Positions 12,325 through 23,619 of a stretch of DNA of 64,000 bases are shown here, piece after piece; position 1 is the first letter of the stretch, and each line of letters starts with the position of its first letter. The position numbers and the translations under genes were made by a program. The notes beneath the pieces were generated by a model, which was not told the origin of the DNA, ran no database searches, and saw only the letters and a program-made list of their open reading frames with translations. The stretch spans positions 5,332,001-5,396,000 of the forward strand of contig JAULSR010000002.1 in the NCBI GenBank assembly GCA_030512295.1, in the 5' to 3' direction. Source of the stretch: Bombardia bombarda. Lineage: Eukaryota; Ascomycota; Sordariomycetes; Sordariales; Lasiosphaeriaceae.

Positions 12325-12809
12325 GATGTTTTAGGTTGGGGTAGGGAGGAGAGTTGGTATGGTTGGGACGTGGGTGGATATGAGGCTGACTGGCGTCGGT
12401 TTGATGTCCTCTTGTTTTATGTGTATTACTACTTACTCATTACAAGGCCGCGCGTGTTTTATTTTAGCGGGGAAAACTACATTTTCTGGGCGTTTTAGGG
12501 ACTGCATGATTAATGTGTCATTACTGGGGGACATGTTCGTTTCTTGAGGTCGTTTCCGGGCTACTTATTGTAAGAGTATGAATGTTTATGAGTTGGTGCA
12601 GAGCACAAGTCAACTATTGGAATTACCTACCCTGTCGAAGAGAGCTCATTCTCCGCCATTCTACTTCTGATGAAATAACGCTTCCCCCTCTCTTTCCTCG
12701 TGGAGAGATTGAGACGGTGGTCGTAGATTCTGGATGGCTACCTAGCTACTTGCCGCCCATCTGAGATAACGCGCTTATATGTACATGGTTTCAAGACTAG
12801 GACCCCTCT
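12325..12809. other. Intergenic between convergent genes
   Basis: The 3' flanks of the Yip1-domain gene and the rhodanese gene meet here. No gene is seen. Confidence 0.55.
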
Positions 12810-13587
12810 CTACCGCTCAACCTTGCCGCCCCTCTCCACCCAGTCCAGCCAGCTGCCAGGGTACTCGCCGACGTTGGTGTAGCCGGCATCACGCGCCAGC
12901 GACGCGGCGGCGCGGCTCCGGACGCCGGCCTTGCAGTAAAAGACGACCTCGGCGTCCTTAGCAGGGCGCGGGTAGCCAAAGGCGTCCTCAAACTCCTCGT
13001 CGCTGATGTGGTAGCTGTCAGGCGCGCTCTTGACGGAGATGTTGACGGCCCCCGGGATGCGGCCCGTCTCCTTGAGCTCACCGGGCTCGCGCGTGTCTAG
13101 GATCTCATGGTCAGATCTGACATGTTTAACATGATGGGGTCCAAACGAAACAATAACATACCAACAATAATGACCGATGAGGACTTTGGGTCCTTGATCA
13201 GCTTTTGTATCTGAGACGGACGAGTCAGTCGATTGGTCAGTCAGCCTTGGAAGTGAGTGTGTATAGAGTAAGGGAGTATAGACTAGCGAACCAGACAATA
13301 AATCATCTGAAACATACCTGCTCAAAGTCCCAGATCTTGCTCTGCCCTTCAGCTACCTGTTGGGAATAGGCCCGTTTCGTCGTCGTAGGTGCAGCAGCAG
13401 AAACCCTTCGCCCTCCTACGCTGGAAAATCCCAACAATGACGCCCTCGTCGCCGTCATCGAAGCATGTCGTCGCACCGCCGCAGCAGCAATGATCAAGCT
13501 CGGCTGCTGTGCGGTTGTGATTGCGCGCCGCTGAAGACATGCGCCGGCCCGCTCAGCAAGGCGGGCAATTGATCGCCTGGAAGCCAT
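12810..13587 (-). CDS. Mitochondrial rhodanese-domain sulfurtransferase
   Basis: Minus-strand exons are 13587-13318, 13210-13162 (49 bases) and 13096-12810, giving 201 residues. Single-domain rhodaneses move sulfane sulfur between a thiol donor and an acceptor. The active-site loop is CKAGVRSR with the catalytic cysteine at about residue 161. The upstream DTREPGEL and IPGAVNI segments are the usual rhodanese landmarks, and WLDWVERGG ends the domain. The first 80 or so residues are Arg/Ala/Ser-rich without acidic residues, like a mitochondrial targeting sequence. The physiological substrate cannot be inferred. Confidence 0.9.
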
Positions 13588-14391
13588 GGATGATGGGGTA
13601 AGGCAGGATACAGTAGGGTAAATCCTTGGGCCTATGTAACAACAAGTTCGGTTTACGTAGTAATTGTTTTTGGTTTACAAAGTGAACGTACAAGGTCGGT
13701 AAGGTGCAATGAATGGGACGGGAGCTATCAACTCACTCTGGGGAGCTTAGCTTGGCTGCCCCACTCACGTCATTTAACTAAGTAATGTACAGCCCCTGGG
13801 GGTGCGGCTGGCTGGGCGATCGATCTTAGAGCACAACCAACGGATGAGACGGACGGGTGATATCAACTGCCTGTCAGTCACGGGTCGGCTCCAGTCGTTA
13901 TCGCCTTTGAGTCGATGCTGCAAGCTGGCTGACAGCCGCCAAAAGATCTCGTGCTCAGCCATGAGAGCCTCAAGTCAATTCCAACGTCATTCAATCTCAT
14001 CCTTGTATAAAACCGCTAAAACCCCCTAAAACAATCTTGTTCCAGCCTGATTGATACTGCGCGACAGGTGTGTATAAGAACATCGCTCGTTCGCACGGCA
14101 CGTTCTCAATTAAATAAAATTTTCCTTCCCTAGATTTATTCACAGCGAAATATTACAATTGTCTAACCCGGCACGTCCATTATACTAATTAACATTCCTT
14201 CAGCTCTCATATCAGCCCGGAACCACTCTAGACCGCTGGCTCTGTGTCGTCAAATGCTTTGCCAAAACCCGAAACAACGACTTAATATAATCGGGGTATA
14301 AGCGCGCATTGCTCATCTACAAGAAGTATGCGAGATTAAGGCTGTAGATCTATTGGAGATTCCACAGCCATTTTCGGTTCGTTTTCTTTCA
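13588..14391. other. Intergenic between rhodanese and ERG5
   Basis: About 0.8 kb holding the rhodanese promoter and the ERG5 3' flank. No gene is seen. The middle part (about 14100-14200) is AT-richer. Confidence 0.55.
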
Positions 14392-16256
14392 TTACTGCTT
14401 CCTCTCCGTAAATGTCAAAGGGCAGTCGTCCTACACTAGTTAGCGACCAAACTCGTGAACTGAGAAATCTGGTTTCCGAGACTTACCATCGGAAAGATGG
14501 TCGCAAACACCTTGATCTCCTCAGACTTGGGTGTAGGATGGTGCTTCCAGTCCACAAGCATCGATGCCTTGCCGATCCACAGGGCCAGATTAAGCTGGGC
14601 ATACTGTTGCCCAATGCAGTAGTGAGGTCCGGTGCCAAAGACGAGATAGTTCTTCGCGCCCTTTGTCTCGGCGTCACCCGTGTAGTAACGCTCGGGGTCG
14701 AACTCATCGGGGTTCTCGTAAACTTCGGGGTCTCGCAGAGCCATATAAGTCGTGGCAATAACCATAGCGCCTATTAAATCATGTTAGCCCTGTCAACAGT
14801 TTTGCCTCGGCATCTTCAAACATACCCTTGGGCACAGTATAATCCTCCGTGATGGGGAAAGCCTTCTTGACCAAGTAAGGAGTCATGAGCACCGGGGGAC
14901 GATAACGCAGCAGTTCTCTGACAACGGCGCGTGTGTACGTCATGGATTCAAGCTGATCCATGTTCAGATCCGCGTGGATATTGCCGTTCCGGACATTGAT
15001 GTTCTCCTCCCGGATACGGTCGAGGATCTCGGGGCGCTGCGCCATAAGCTGGAAGAGCCAAGTAGCGGCGCTGCTGGTTGCGTCCTGGGACGCGAACAAA
15101 AAGGTGAAAATAGTCTGTCCAATCTCGTAGTCGGTGAATTCTCTCAGGAGGGGGTTGGGCTTCGTCATGCCTTCGGTGGTGCCGTTCTGAACGGCATCGT
15201 TCCATCGCTTACCCTCAACCATCTGCAGGACCCAGGCATCCAACAGGCATGTGATGTCGCCTCCAGCAGCCATGCGGACCTTGCTCTTGGCCGCGCAGTT
15301 TGCGAACTCGGCCAAAACCATGTCGGATGCCTTCTTTCCGTACCACGTCTTGGTGAAGGGGATGATAATGGGGAAGTTGACTAGCTCAAGAGCGGCCGTA
15401 ATCAGGAAGTAATCGTCGGCGATCTTCTTGACGGCCTCGTCCGAGATGTAGTGACCGACAAAGGTGCGGCAGGAGACGGCAGTGATGACCTCGCGGAACT
15501 CGGGCATGAAGGGGATGGGCTTTCCGCCCACCTGCTTGGTGATCTCGGGGAACTTCTTGAAGTACCGGTTGTAAACCTCCTGCTGTCCGGGAAGGTAGCT
15601 GTCGAGGGCTCTTCGGGTGAAGAGTCCGTTCAGGCCCTTACGGAAGTCAACGTGGGCCTTGCCGTCCAAGAACACCCAGTTGTCGGCACCGAGAAGCTTG
15701 TGGGCAACATCCACAACGCATGGCTTAACAAAGGCGGGCGAATTGAAGACTTTGCGGGCCATGTCCCGGGTCGAGGCGATAACAACGAACCTAGGTAGAC
15801 ATCAAATGATTAGTTCCAAAATCCCTCCTCAGCCAATCAAACCGGTTTGCCGTTGCGCCTGAGATTCGACCTACTTGTGGAAGACGGAGACACAGCTCAA
15901 AGGCCCAGAGGCCCATTTGCCGTGGTACTCTTCAAACTTGGGATTTACAGATTGCAAGAAGGGCCCAATAAAGGGCATCTTGAACATGGGCCCAACAATG
16001 GAGCCCTTGTTGATCTGGTAGCTTACTGCAAGGGAGGTCAGGATCGCATGTCATGTGGGGGGGTTGAAACGTCTGGCGACGTACATTGATCATAGGCGAC
16101 GGCAAGAAGGAAGAGGCTGAAGAAGATAGTCCAGCCGCTTGCCTGAGAAACAGTCTCGAAGACATATTCAAGATGGGGAGGGACGCTGGCAGCAGCGAAC
16201 TTCACGGTCGCCAATGGCGAGCTGAAGCTCGTGAAGCTTGTAGCGTTCGAGTTCAT
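14392..16256 (-). CDS. ERG5: Sterol C-22 desaturase, cytochrome P450 CYP61 (Erg5)
   Basis: Minus-strand exons are 16256-16085, 16025-15875, 15790-14826, 14770-14487 and 14430-14392, all in phase, giving 536 residues. Erg5 introduces the C22-C23 double bond in the ergosterol side chain in the ER. A hydrophobic N-terminal anchor (GWTIFFSLFLLAVAY) is followed by the P450 fold: the I-helix FASQDATSS, the K-helix ExxR in RELLRYRPP, and the haem loop FGTGPHYCIG with the axial cysteine at about residue 481. SYQINKGSIVGP and KFEEYHGKWASGPLSC are characteristic of this subfamily. The last exon encodes only 12 residues (DDCPLTFTERKQ). No frame defects are seen. Confidence 0.95.
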
Positions 16257-18808
16257 GGTGACGTCTGGATCCTTATACGCCCAAGAATGGGAAGTAGTGA
16301 GAATTGAGTTTGGGCCGTCCGTCAACGAATGCTCAGCGGGATACCACAAGCTGCAGCAGATGTTGCACAGGCGAATAAAACCTGCGAGCAAACTCAAGTT
16401 GTGGGAGGGGGGTTGCCGCGCGAGGCCTTGGGGGTGGTGGGAAGTTGAAATGGGAAAGCACGACCGACCAGGGGATCAAGCGCTACATTGAAGCCAGGAT
16501 AGGAAAGAGATTTTGGCCCAGCAGTTGCCGGCAGCGCTGGGAAAGGGGGACTGTGACCAGGGTCAGGAAGGGCGAATTTGGCGTTTTCGCGACTTGATGG
16601 GCAGTCGGTGGGGTTCAATTAAATGAGCGACGGGCCACTCAGGGTCCAAAACGCACCACGCAGAAAGAAGCTAGGTAGACAAGTCTATGGAGATTTAAGT
16701 ACAGTACCATTAGGTAAGGTAGGTAGGTACCTTAAAGTTGTTTCCTCAGGTACGCCGTGCTGTGTCGCCGTCTTTGGTTTGCGCGGTGTTTGATAGCACA
16801 TGGAAGACCAATTCTGTTGGGGAATCAGGGCATACCCATGTTTGGGGAGGGGGCTATTGTTCAGTGTGCGCTGGACCGAATCACCGCATGCTTTCAGGGC
16901 CAGATGGACGGATGCCAGGTCCATTCGATTCTGCAACAGCAGCCGGAATGTGTTCGTCCCGAGCATCGATCCACGAATGCGTGTTAATGCTGGAGGTAGG
17001 TACCCACTGTGCAGCACGAGATTAACCCGCTTCTAGCGGCTTTCCATGGGCGGGCATCGCATCGCGTCATTGGCCATAACATCTAAGCTTTTTTCTGTCG
17101 CCGCGGTGCCTGTTGAAACCTTCAGGCCAGCCCAACCAGAATCCGTGAATCTCGAATTCTAGCAAGGAGACTCGCAGTTTGACTTTGAGACTTCTTGAGC
17201 CCAACTTCGCAATAAAACTCATCCGGTGTGAAGACCAATACGAATACGAATCGCGATTGGCCAATGGCAAAATGTGCCACGATCCAGGTACGGCCCCACC
17301 CGCCGGTGACACCGCCTTAGCCGGTCTTGGAGTCTGCCAAAGTCTGACCGTGCGTGACATGGGTTTATCAGATCCAAAAGTTGGTGATAGCCGATAGCTA
17401 CTCAGTAATTGATTATGAATGATCCTGAATTCCAACGAATACTCAGTACATGGACATGGTTGTGCTAATTTGTTCAGGCAGGAATGTACACTGACTGCTG
17501 CGCGCCAAGGAAAAATGTGCTGCGATATTCAACTCGCCTGGATCACTAAGGTACCTAAAGAGAAGATATATAACAGGAGGAGCGCTCCTTATTATACAGA
17601 CATGACTTACGGCACAAATATCATGTTAAGCTCGTCAGACTGTCTGATCGAGTTCCGGGCCTGCTAGAAATGGCTAGGTCGCCGTTACGCGTCACGGCCG
17701 GGATGAGTCGTCGAGTCCATGCGTCGTAGTACACTAAAAATTCGACGTCACGGTGTCGCTCGACTACTGCTGCTCCGGTCCGCCCCGTGTCTCCGCACCC
17801 GTTGGCCTCCTCATCGCCGGCATCCCCAGGACCCAAAGAAGGAGGACACACTGACCAGCTGAGCCAGTGTTGTTTTTGCGGTAAAGATTCGGGGTGACTC
17901 AGGCACCAACACCGCTCCTGCAGCGCCAAGCATCGTTTGATTACGTATAGCGAAGTGCGTACACATACGCACCTGGTAAGCAAGGCCGGCAACGAATGGT
18001 ATAGCTTGAGGCATACAATGCGCCGCGTAAGGCGCTGGAGAAGTCTCCTGTGACGAGCTTGGTCGGTGTGATATGGTTAGGGTAGATCGTGACCACAGCC
18101 TAAAAAGCCGGACAGCCACACGGGCTGACGAAGCCTTGCTGTCGCCATTGCCGAACCCCAGGCCAAATCAGGCAAGGCCCCAAGGCTCTTTCCAATCCCG
18201 ACCTTTCATACACACAGTCCCAGAGAACCCAAACATAACTGTACATGCACGGTTCCAATGTCCAAGACAGCAGCTACCCTGACAGGCCCCGACTGATTGC
18301 GCATCCTCTTTTTTCTTTGTTCAACGTGCGTACCAAACTACTAGCAAAACCAGCAGGCATACTCAAAGATACACGTCAACATGGCAAGTGACTCAATAAT
18401 TATGTGTAAGCGAGCAAGGAGGGGGCGCCATGTGGACGTTGGGCCAGAGGACGAGGCATTGTCTAACAGCACAACACTGTTTATAGCATCATAGAAAGGA
18501 AGGCTGTGTTTGTATAAGTAAAGGACATGATTGTCCCTCAGGGTCTTTTACATCTCAACCATCAGCTTCACTCAACTAACATAATCAATACAATCAACAT
18601 ACACAAACATCAGTTCCGTCTCACAGGATAAATACTACTACCTAGATCTAGTACTCAGCCTCGTTCTTCACCCTCTCCAGAGTCTACATTCCTCAGCACT
18701 CGGCACTCAACACTCAATACACTCACACAGACAGTTGACATTGACACATTATCATCATCTCCCATCAGCCTTCTACACCGCATAAAGGAAACTTACACCA
18801 TAAACAAC
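16257..18808. other. Intergenic between ERG5 and a small gene
   Basis: About 2.5 kb without a supportable gene. It contains the ERG5 promoter, several AGGTACCT-type motifs (for example near 16710-16735 and 17548-17560), and from about 18500 the promoter and CA-rich leader of the small gene at 18809. Confidence 0.55.
18513..18518 (+). promoter_or_regulatory. TATA box for the small Ser-rich protein gene
   Basis: TATAAG lies about 30-50 bases before the start of a CA-rich leader (TCTCAACCATCAGC, TCACTCAACTAAC) that runs to the ATG at 18809. This architecture is typical of inducible, strongly transcribed fungal genes. The transcription start itself is inferred. Confidence 0.5.
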
Positions 18809-19131
18809 ATGTCTTCTCCATCTAGTACGTTACCACGACCCACCCAAGTCAGCCCAAACACCAGTCCCTTTTACAGACTCTCTTCACCCAACCCAACCCA
18901 ACCCAAACACAACACAAAACACAAACATAAATACTAACCCCCATCCCAGCCAACATGAACTCCGGCAAGGCCGCCTCCCTCGCACCCAGCGAGTCGTCCT
19001 TCTCCAGCAGAGTCGGCCTTCTCAAGGAGAAGCTACACTCATCCAAGTCATCTCCATCATCGTCGTCTTCGTCATCTCAAAAGCCCGACCAGCAGGCCGT
19101 GATGCGCGCCCAGATTCGCATGGGGCTTTGA
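18809..19131 (+). CDS. Small Ser-rich protein of 65 residues, function unknown
   Basis: I do not recognise a family. Exon 1 is 18809-18824 (16 bases, MSSPS) and exon 2 is 18950-19131, with GTACGT and CCCAG borders in matching phase. The protein has a Ser/Ala-rich N-terminus, a short amphipathic segment (RVGLLKEKLHSS), a poly-Ser stretch, and an Arg-containing C-terminus (VMRAQIRMGL). It has no signal peptide or membrane segment. Support comes from the in-phase splice sites, the TATA box, and the long CA-rich leader of about 260 bases. A start at the internal Met of exon 2 is possible. Downstream, a 12-base direct repeat (AGCCAGCTAAAT) occurs twice at about 19561-19584. Confidence 0.55.
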
Positions 19132-19819
19132 ACGAAGGAAAATCAAGATATCCCACGTCCTTTTGGGACTTCGGCATACCAACAACGACAATCACAACAA
19201 CAATAATTACCACTACAAATTTTTCTCTCCCTTGCTTCCTCATGGAAAGCTGAGGGTTGAGAACGAACTGCACCAATTAAGTGCGACAATAGAATGGGGA
19301 AGAGAAGGAAGCGAGAAGTAGGGCAAAGGGGCTGGCTGGCTTGGCCGAGTCCCCGAAGAAAAGTCAACAAAGAGAAGCTGCTAGGCGCAGCGATTTATAG
19401 GCGTCATGGGGCGGACAGGTGTGTGTGGGTGAGGGGGGTAGGGGACAAAAGCGGAGGCCGGTTTCATTTTTCAGATTTTTGGTTGATGGGGACTACATCT
19501 TTATTGTTTTTGTTTTGGATACCTTTTTATTCAGAGTACTTATAGTTGGGTATTTCACCTAGCCAGCTAAATAGCCAGCTAAATAAACACATCAATTGTT
19601 CAATAATTAGCGATATCCTCTATTAAAGAGGAAAATGAAAAGAGCGAGGTAGATCATCTGGAATACTTACTCACCATAATGCATCAGTGTGATCGCTCGT
19701 TTGAGCACAGTTTTTGTGATGTTCCCATTACCTCGGGCTGCATGTCACCACACTATACCCTCTCCCCATCTCCAGATTCGGCATTTTCTTCTCCCCCTTA
19801 TCCTCCGGCCAAGCCAGAT
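19132..19819. other. Intergenic between convergent genes
   Basis: The 3' flanks of the small gene and ASK1. Nothing coding is seen. It includes the tandem duplication of AGCCAGCTAAAT at about 19561-19584. Confidence 0.5.
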
Positions 19820-21551
19820 TCAGAAGGTATCGTCCAAAATGTCCGGGTTCATCTTGACCATAGTCGGGCTGTACTCCTCCGAGCTATCGGGCTCAGCGCC
19901 GGCCGTCAACAGTATACCCTCAACGATACGCTTACTAGCCTCACGGGCTTTGTGCAAGAAACAGAAAGACAAAAAGTTAGCAATAACCCCAACATCCCAA
20001 CACATTAAAAAGGGGGGAAGGGGTAACCCACCCGGAGTCTGCAGCAACTTCGACGGCGGCAGCGCAAACTGTATCGTCTTGGGCGGACTCATGCCCGCAA
20101 ACTCATCACTATCGCTCTCCTCCCACGTAATCTCGTCCTCATACCTCGTGTCCTCCTCCGCCTTGCCCCCATACACATCCCTCACCTTCCTCCCCGCCAT
20201 CGGCGTCTGCACGCTCACCCCCGGCGTCCTCGGCGCCGCTGCTGCTGCTTGCCCCCGCGCGGCCGCCACCGCAGCTGCCGTCAACTTGCCCCTGTACGCC
20301 GCGCGCACGGGGGACATGAAGGCTGCGCTGCGCAGCTGCGGCACCGCCATCTCGGGGCTCGACATGGGCGAGTCCTGCCACACCGGCTTGCTCCTCCTCT
20401 CCTTGTCTTTTCCCTTGCCACCACCGGCATCATCATCCCGCGGGTTGACCTTCCACTTGATGGGCGACACCCCCGTAGCCATAGCCCTGTGCGGCGTCGC
20501 CATGACCCGGTAGTTCTTGTCCAACATGCGGTGCAGCAAGGGGTCGTGGTTCTTCTTTTTGCCGTGTTTGTCCCGCTCGTCGTCGTCGCTGTCGTCATAC
20601 CCCGTGCGTCCTCCTCTTCCTGCACCATCGTGGCCGGCACCGCCCAGCGACGACCGCGGCGTCATGGACATGTCGGGAAGGCGCGCCGTGTGCTGCTGGA
20701 ACAGCAGCTCGCTGTCCGACTCCTCGTCCGCGTTGTTATTATTGTTGTTATTGTCGGCCGCCCCAGTCCCGGCCCCAGCAGCCTCGCTCTTAAACTCGCG
20801 CTTCAGCGCCTCGTACGGCGAGTCCAGGCCGGCCATCTGCGGGCGCACAGAGAGAGTCTTTGTCGTGGGCGGCCGCGGGGTACTACCCGTTAGGTCGCCG
20901 TCAGCGTCGGTGAGGACCGAGTCGTCTGTGTTGCTTCCCTGGTCGTGGAAGGCCGAGGATTCGTCTGCCGTAAACGTGGTGGTGGTGTTGTTGTTATCGT
21001 TGTTGTTGCTGCGGTGGTTGTCGCGGCCAGCGCTGCGGGGGCGTGGCGTGTACGTGGCCGTCGTCTCGTCTTGCACCGTCGTCTCCCCGTCGGTGGTCAT
21101 GGCCGTCGTGTCCTCACCATTGGCGAGCTCCTCGTACCCGGAGAGCGAGACGTTGGCGGACGCCTCAAAGAATTGCTTCCAGAACTGGAAGACGGCAGCA
21201 CAAGCATGGGTGTCAGCGGCCATGCACATATACGTCACTGAGGATTTATACTGATAGACAAGAGGCTACTGACCTTGGAGGCTTCCCATACGGACCGGGA
21301 GTGCTCGCCATATTGCTCTACTAGCGGCAGTATACTGCTGGTCACAATGCGGTGTGCTCTGCTGAAGTTGTGGTCGATTTCTGTGATTTGGCTGTCAGGC
21401 CCCTAGGAAGGGTATTTTTCAGGTGGTGAGATGGGGCGATGAATGAGAGATCGTCCATACCTTGCAATGTCAGGGTAATGGACTGTTCCAGCCTCTCAAG
21501 CTCTTCGGTGAGCGAGAGGTTCCTTGTCGTTGGCTGGCCCGGGCGAGACAT
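19820..21551 (-). CDS. ASK1: DASH/Dam1 complex subunit Ask1
   Basis: Minus-strand exons are 21551-21461, 21380-21274, 21184-20032 and 19947-19820, giving 492 residues. Ask1 belongs to the ring-forming DASH complex that couples kinetochores to microtubule plus ends. The conserved N-terminus is assembled across three exons: NLSLTEELERLEQSITLTLQ, EIDHNFSRAHRIVTSSI, and FWKQFFEASANVSLSGYEE. The long middle is disordered and rich in Ser, Asp and Asn, with several S/T-P sites of the kind phosphorylated by Cdk1 in yeast. The C-terminus (AREASKRIVEGILLTAG, EEYSPTMVKMNPDILDDTF) is a second conserved block. An intron at 20031-19948 is needed to join it smoothly to the preceding KLLQTP. Confidence 0.93.
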
Positions 21552-22026
21552 GTTGCGCCGGTGCTTTGTTTACTTTGGGAGACCTTTATTGTTGCTTAAA
21601 GATACCTTAGTAGGTGGGTAAATGTTTTTGGGGCATCCTGGTCCTCAATCTGGGCGCGTCGTGGGGCATCATTGACACGCGACTGCGGGGTTGAATTGAC
21701 ACTGCAATTGATTGGCGGGGTGCTAGGTAGTTCTAGGGAAGCTCTGAGCTCGCTGCAGCTCGCACTAAGAAGCACCGAGCTCATACGGATACCTACCGCC
21801 GTACAGCTCCCATTGTGACGGAATACTGCCTGCCATGATTTCATAAGAATGAAGACGGGATGTTCTATTCATCTCCTATGGATTTTGTCTACTTGGGGTA
21901 TTCTCCTGTGCCTCCCGCTAAACCTTTTTCCTCAAACAGCGTGAGCTCTATTCATCTAATCGTGATATTCGTATGGCTGGCATGGTTTTATAAGCTCCTT
22001 TCTCTTTTCCCTTTCGGTGACTATGT
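21552..22026. other. Intergenic between ASK1 and EAF7
   Basis: About 475 bases: the ASK1 promoter and the EAF7 3' flank. No gene is seen. Confidence 0.5.
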
Positions 22027-23077
22027 TCAACCGTTCTTTGGCGGGCGTCCTCGTCCTCGTCCTCGTGCTCTTCCCCTGGCAGAGCCGCGGCCTCTCGTGC
22101 CTCCTCCCTTTGGGGCTTTCGCTGCCGGGGTGCCCGTCTCCTCTTCGTCCTTGGCCTCATCCTCGTCGTCGTCGTCATCGCCTGACTCTTCCTCCTCGGC
22201 ACTCTCAGACGCCTCGCTGGACTCCTCCTCCTTCGCCTTGCGCGCATTGCTAGCTGCCCGCTTCGCACTCCTGGCGCCCCTCGCCGATTTCTTTCCGGCA
22301 GCCGGGGCGCGAGCAGACTTGGCGTCGGATTCACTATTCTCCGTATCTTCCACAGTGCTGCTGCGCGTCTTCGCGGCTGCGGCGGTCTCGGACGCATCGC
22401 GCTTGCGCTTCTTGGCATCGGCGGAGGTAGCGGCGGCGGGCTGCTGGTGCTGCGGCTCATCGTCGCCGTCGTCGTCGTGTGGGTTCCACTGGGCCGGGCT
22501 GGTCGGTGCCTCGCTAGGGTCATCGACCCGGACCCTTTCCAGTATCAGTTCGCCAAACTCTTCGAATGGCAGGCTGAAGTCCTTGTAGCGCCGGGGGCGG
22601 CCCGGCTCGTCGAGCGGGTCCATGCTCATCTCGCGCTCGTCGACGGCCTCGAGGTCGTAGTAGGAGCGTAGCTTGGCCCATATGCCTGATAGACGCGTGT
22701 GCGGAAGCGCATCCGGGTCAAAGCCATGATTTCGCAAATGCTCGGAAATAGCGAGAATGCGAAAGTGCTTGTGCATCCCTGTCGGCGGAAGAGTTAGTAG
22801 GTGTGTTTCAGTAGTATTAGGGAAGTTGGTGGAGGAACATACCGGCGGGCTTCCATCGGACGACGCCTTTGAATAGCGAGGCTATCTGGTCATCCGTCCA
22901 CGGGTCATTGGGGATTACCTGGGGTCTTTGTAGCACGACCGGCGCGTTCGGGGTCTCTGAAGCGACCGGCGTGTCGATGTCCATTGCATCGTCATCTCGG
23001 ACTGGTGTAGCTGCGGCCGACAATGGGGCGGCAGCTTGAGACGTGCTACTGCGCCCGCCCCTCTTCTTGGGCGGCAT
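22027..23077 (-). CDS. EAF7: NuA4 histone acetyltransferase subunit Eaf7
   Basis: Minus-strand exons are 23077-22843 and 22778-22027, giving 328 residues. Eaf7 (CT20/MRGBP family) belongs to the TINTIN module of NuA4 with Eaf3. The family domain is contiguous after splicing: WTDDQIASLFKGVVRWKPAG joins MHKHFRILAISEHLRNHG, then GIWAKLRSYYDLEAVDERE. The C-terminal half is low-complexity, with Lys/Ala- and Glu-rich tracts and a terminal run of RG repeats ending RGRGRGRPPKNG, which resembles an AT-hook. The start MPPKKRGG was chosen because upstream codons give no conserved sequence. It is divergent from the gamma-tubulin complex gene. Confidence 0.92.
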
Positions 23078-23619
23078 ATCGGGTGATGGGTTCCAAGCTG
23101 TGACCAAGTCTGGGCCGAAGCGGTGTGATGTCGATTGAGTATGTTTCGAGACTGAAGAAAATGAATGCTGTCGTATGGTGCGATCCAAGCCGCCAAATGA
23201 AGATGTGTTCTGGCTAGAAATTATGACAGGATTGAAGCTCCTGACTGGCGCTGTTACCTAGGAATTGCAGGAGCTCCAAGCTCCTTGAACCTAAATTCGG
23301 GCAGGAGGTGTCCAAGTCTGGGGTACCTAGGTAAGTGGAAAGAATGGGCCCCCGGGCCGGCTTTCTACAGGGCTGCAGCGTTATGGGCGCCACTGACCAA
23401 CCGCTGAAAGAAGCGACGTGTAGCGGTCGTGCAGAGCCCACGAGGCGACACATTGGGGGGACCTTTATGCCCGGCGCGTTCCACGATTCGCGTCTCGTGC
23501 ATCCTCTCGTTCAACGTTCACACTCACACTCACATGGCATTCACACCCACTTTATCAATGTCCACACATAAAAGAACCCAGGCACATATAATTGCAGGGT
23601 TTGTTCGAAAGTCCTGAGA
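23078..23619. promoter_or_regulatory. Shared promoter region of divergent EAF7 and GCP genes
   Basis: 542 bases between two divergent start codons. It contains an AGGTACCT-type element (GGTACCTAGGTAAG near 23321-23334) and a CA repeat-like stretch (CACTCACACTCACA) just upstream of the plus-strand gene. Confidence 0.5.

Noticed and set aside
20517..21254. Open frame of 245 codons opposite ASK1
   Set aside because: Low-complexity Ser/Val-rich product antisense to a conserved gene, with no independent support.
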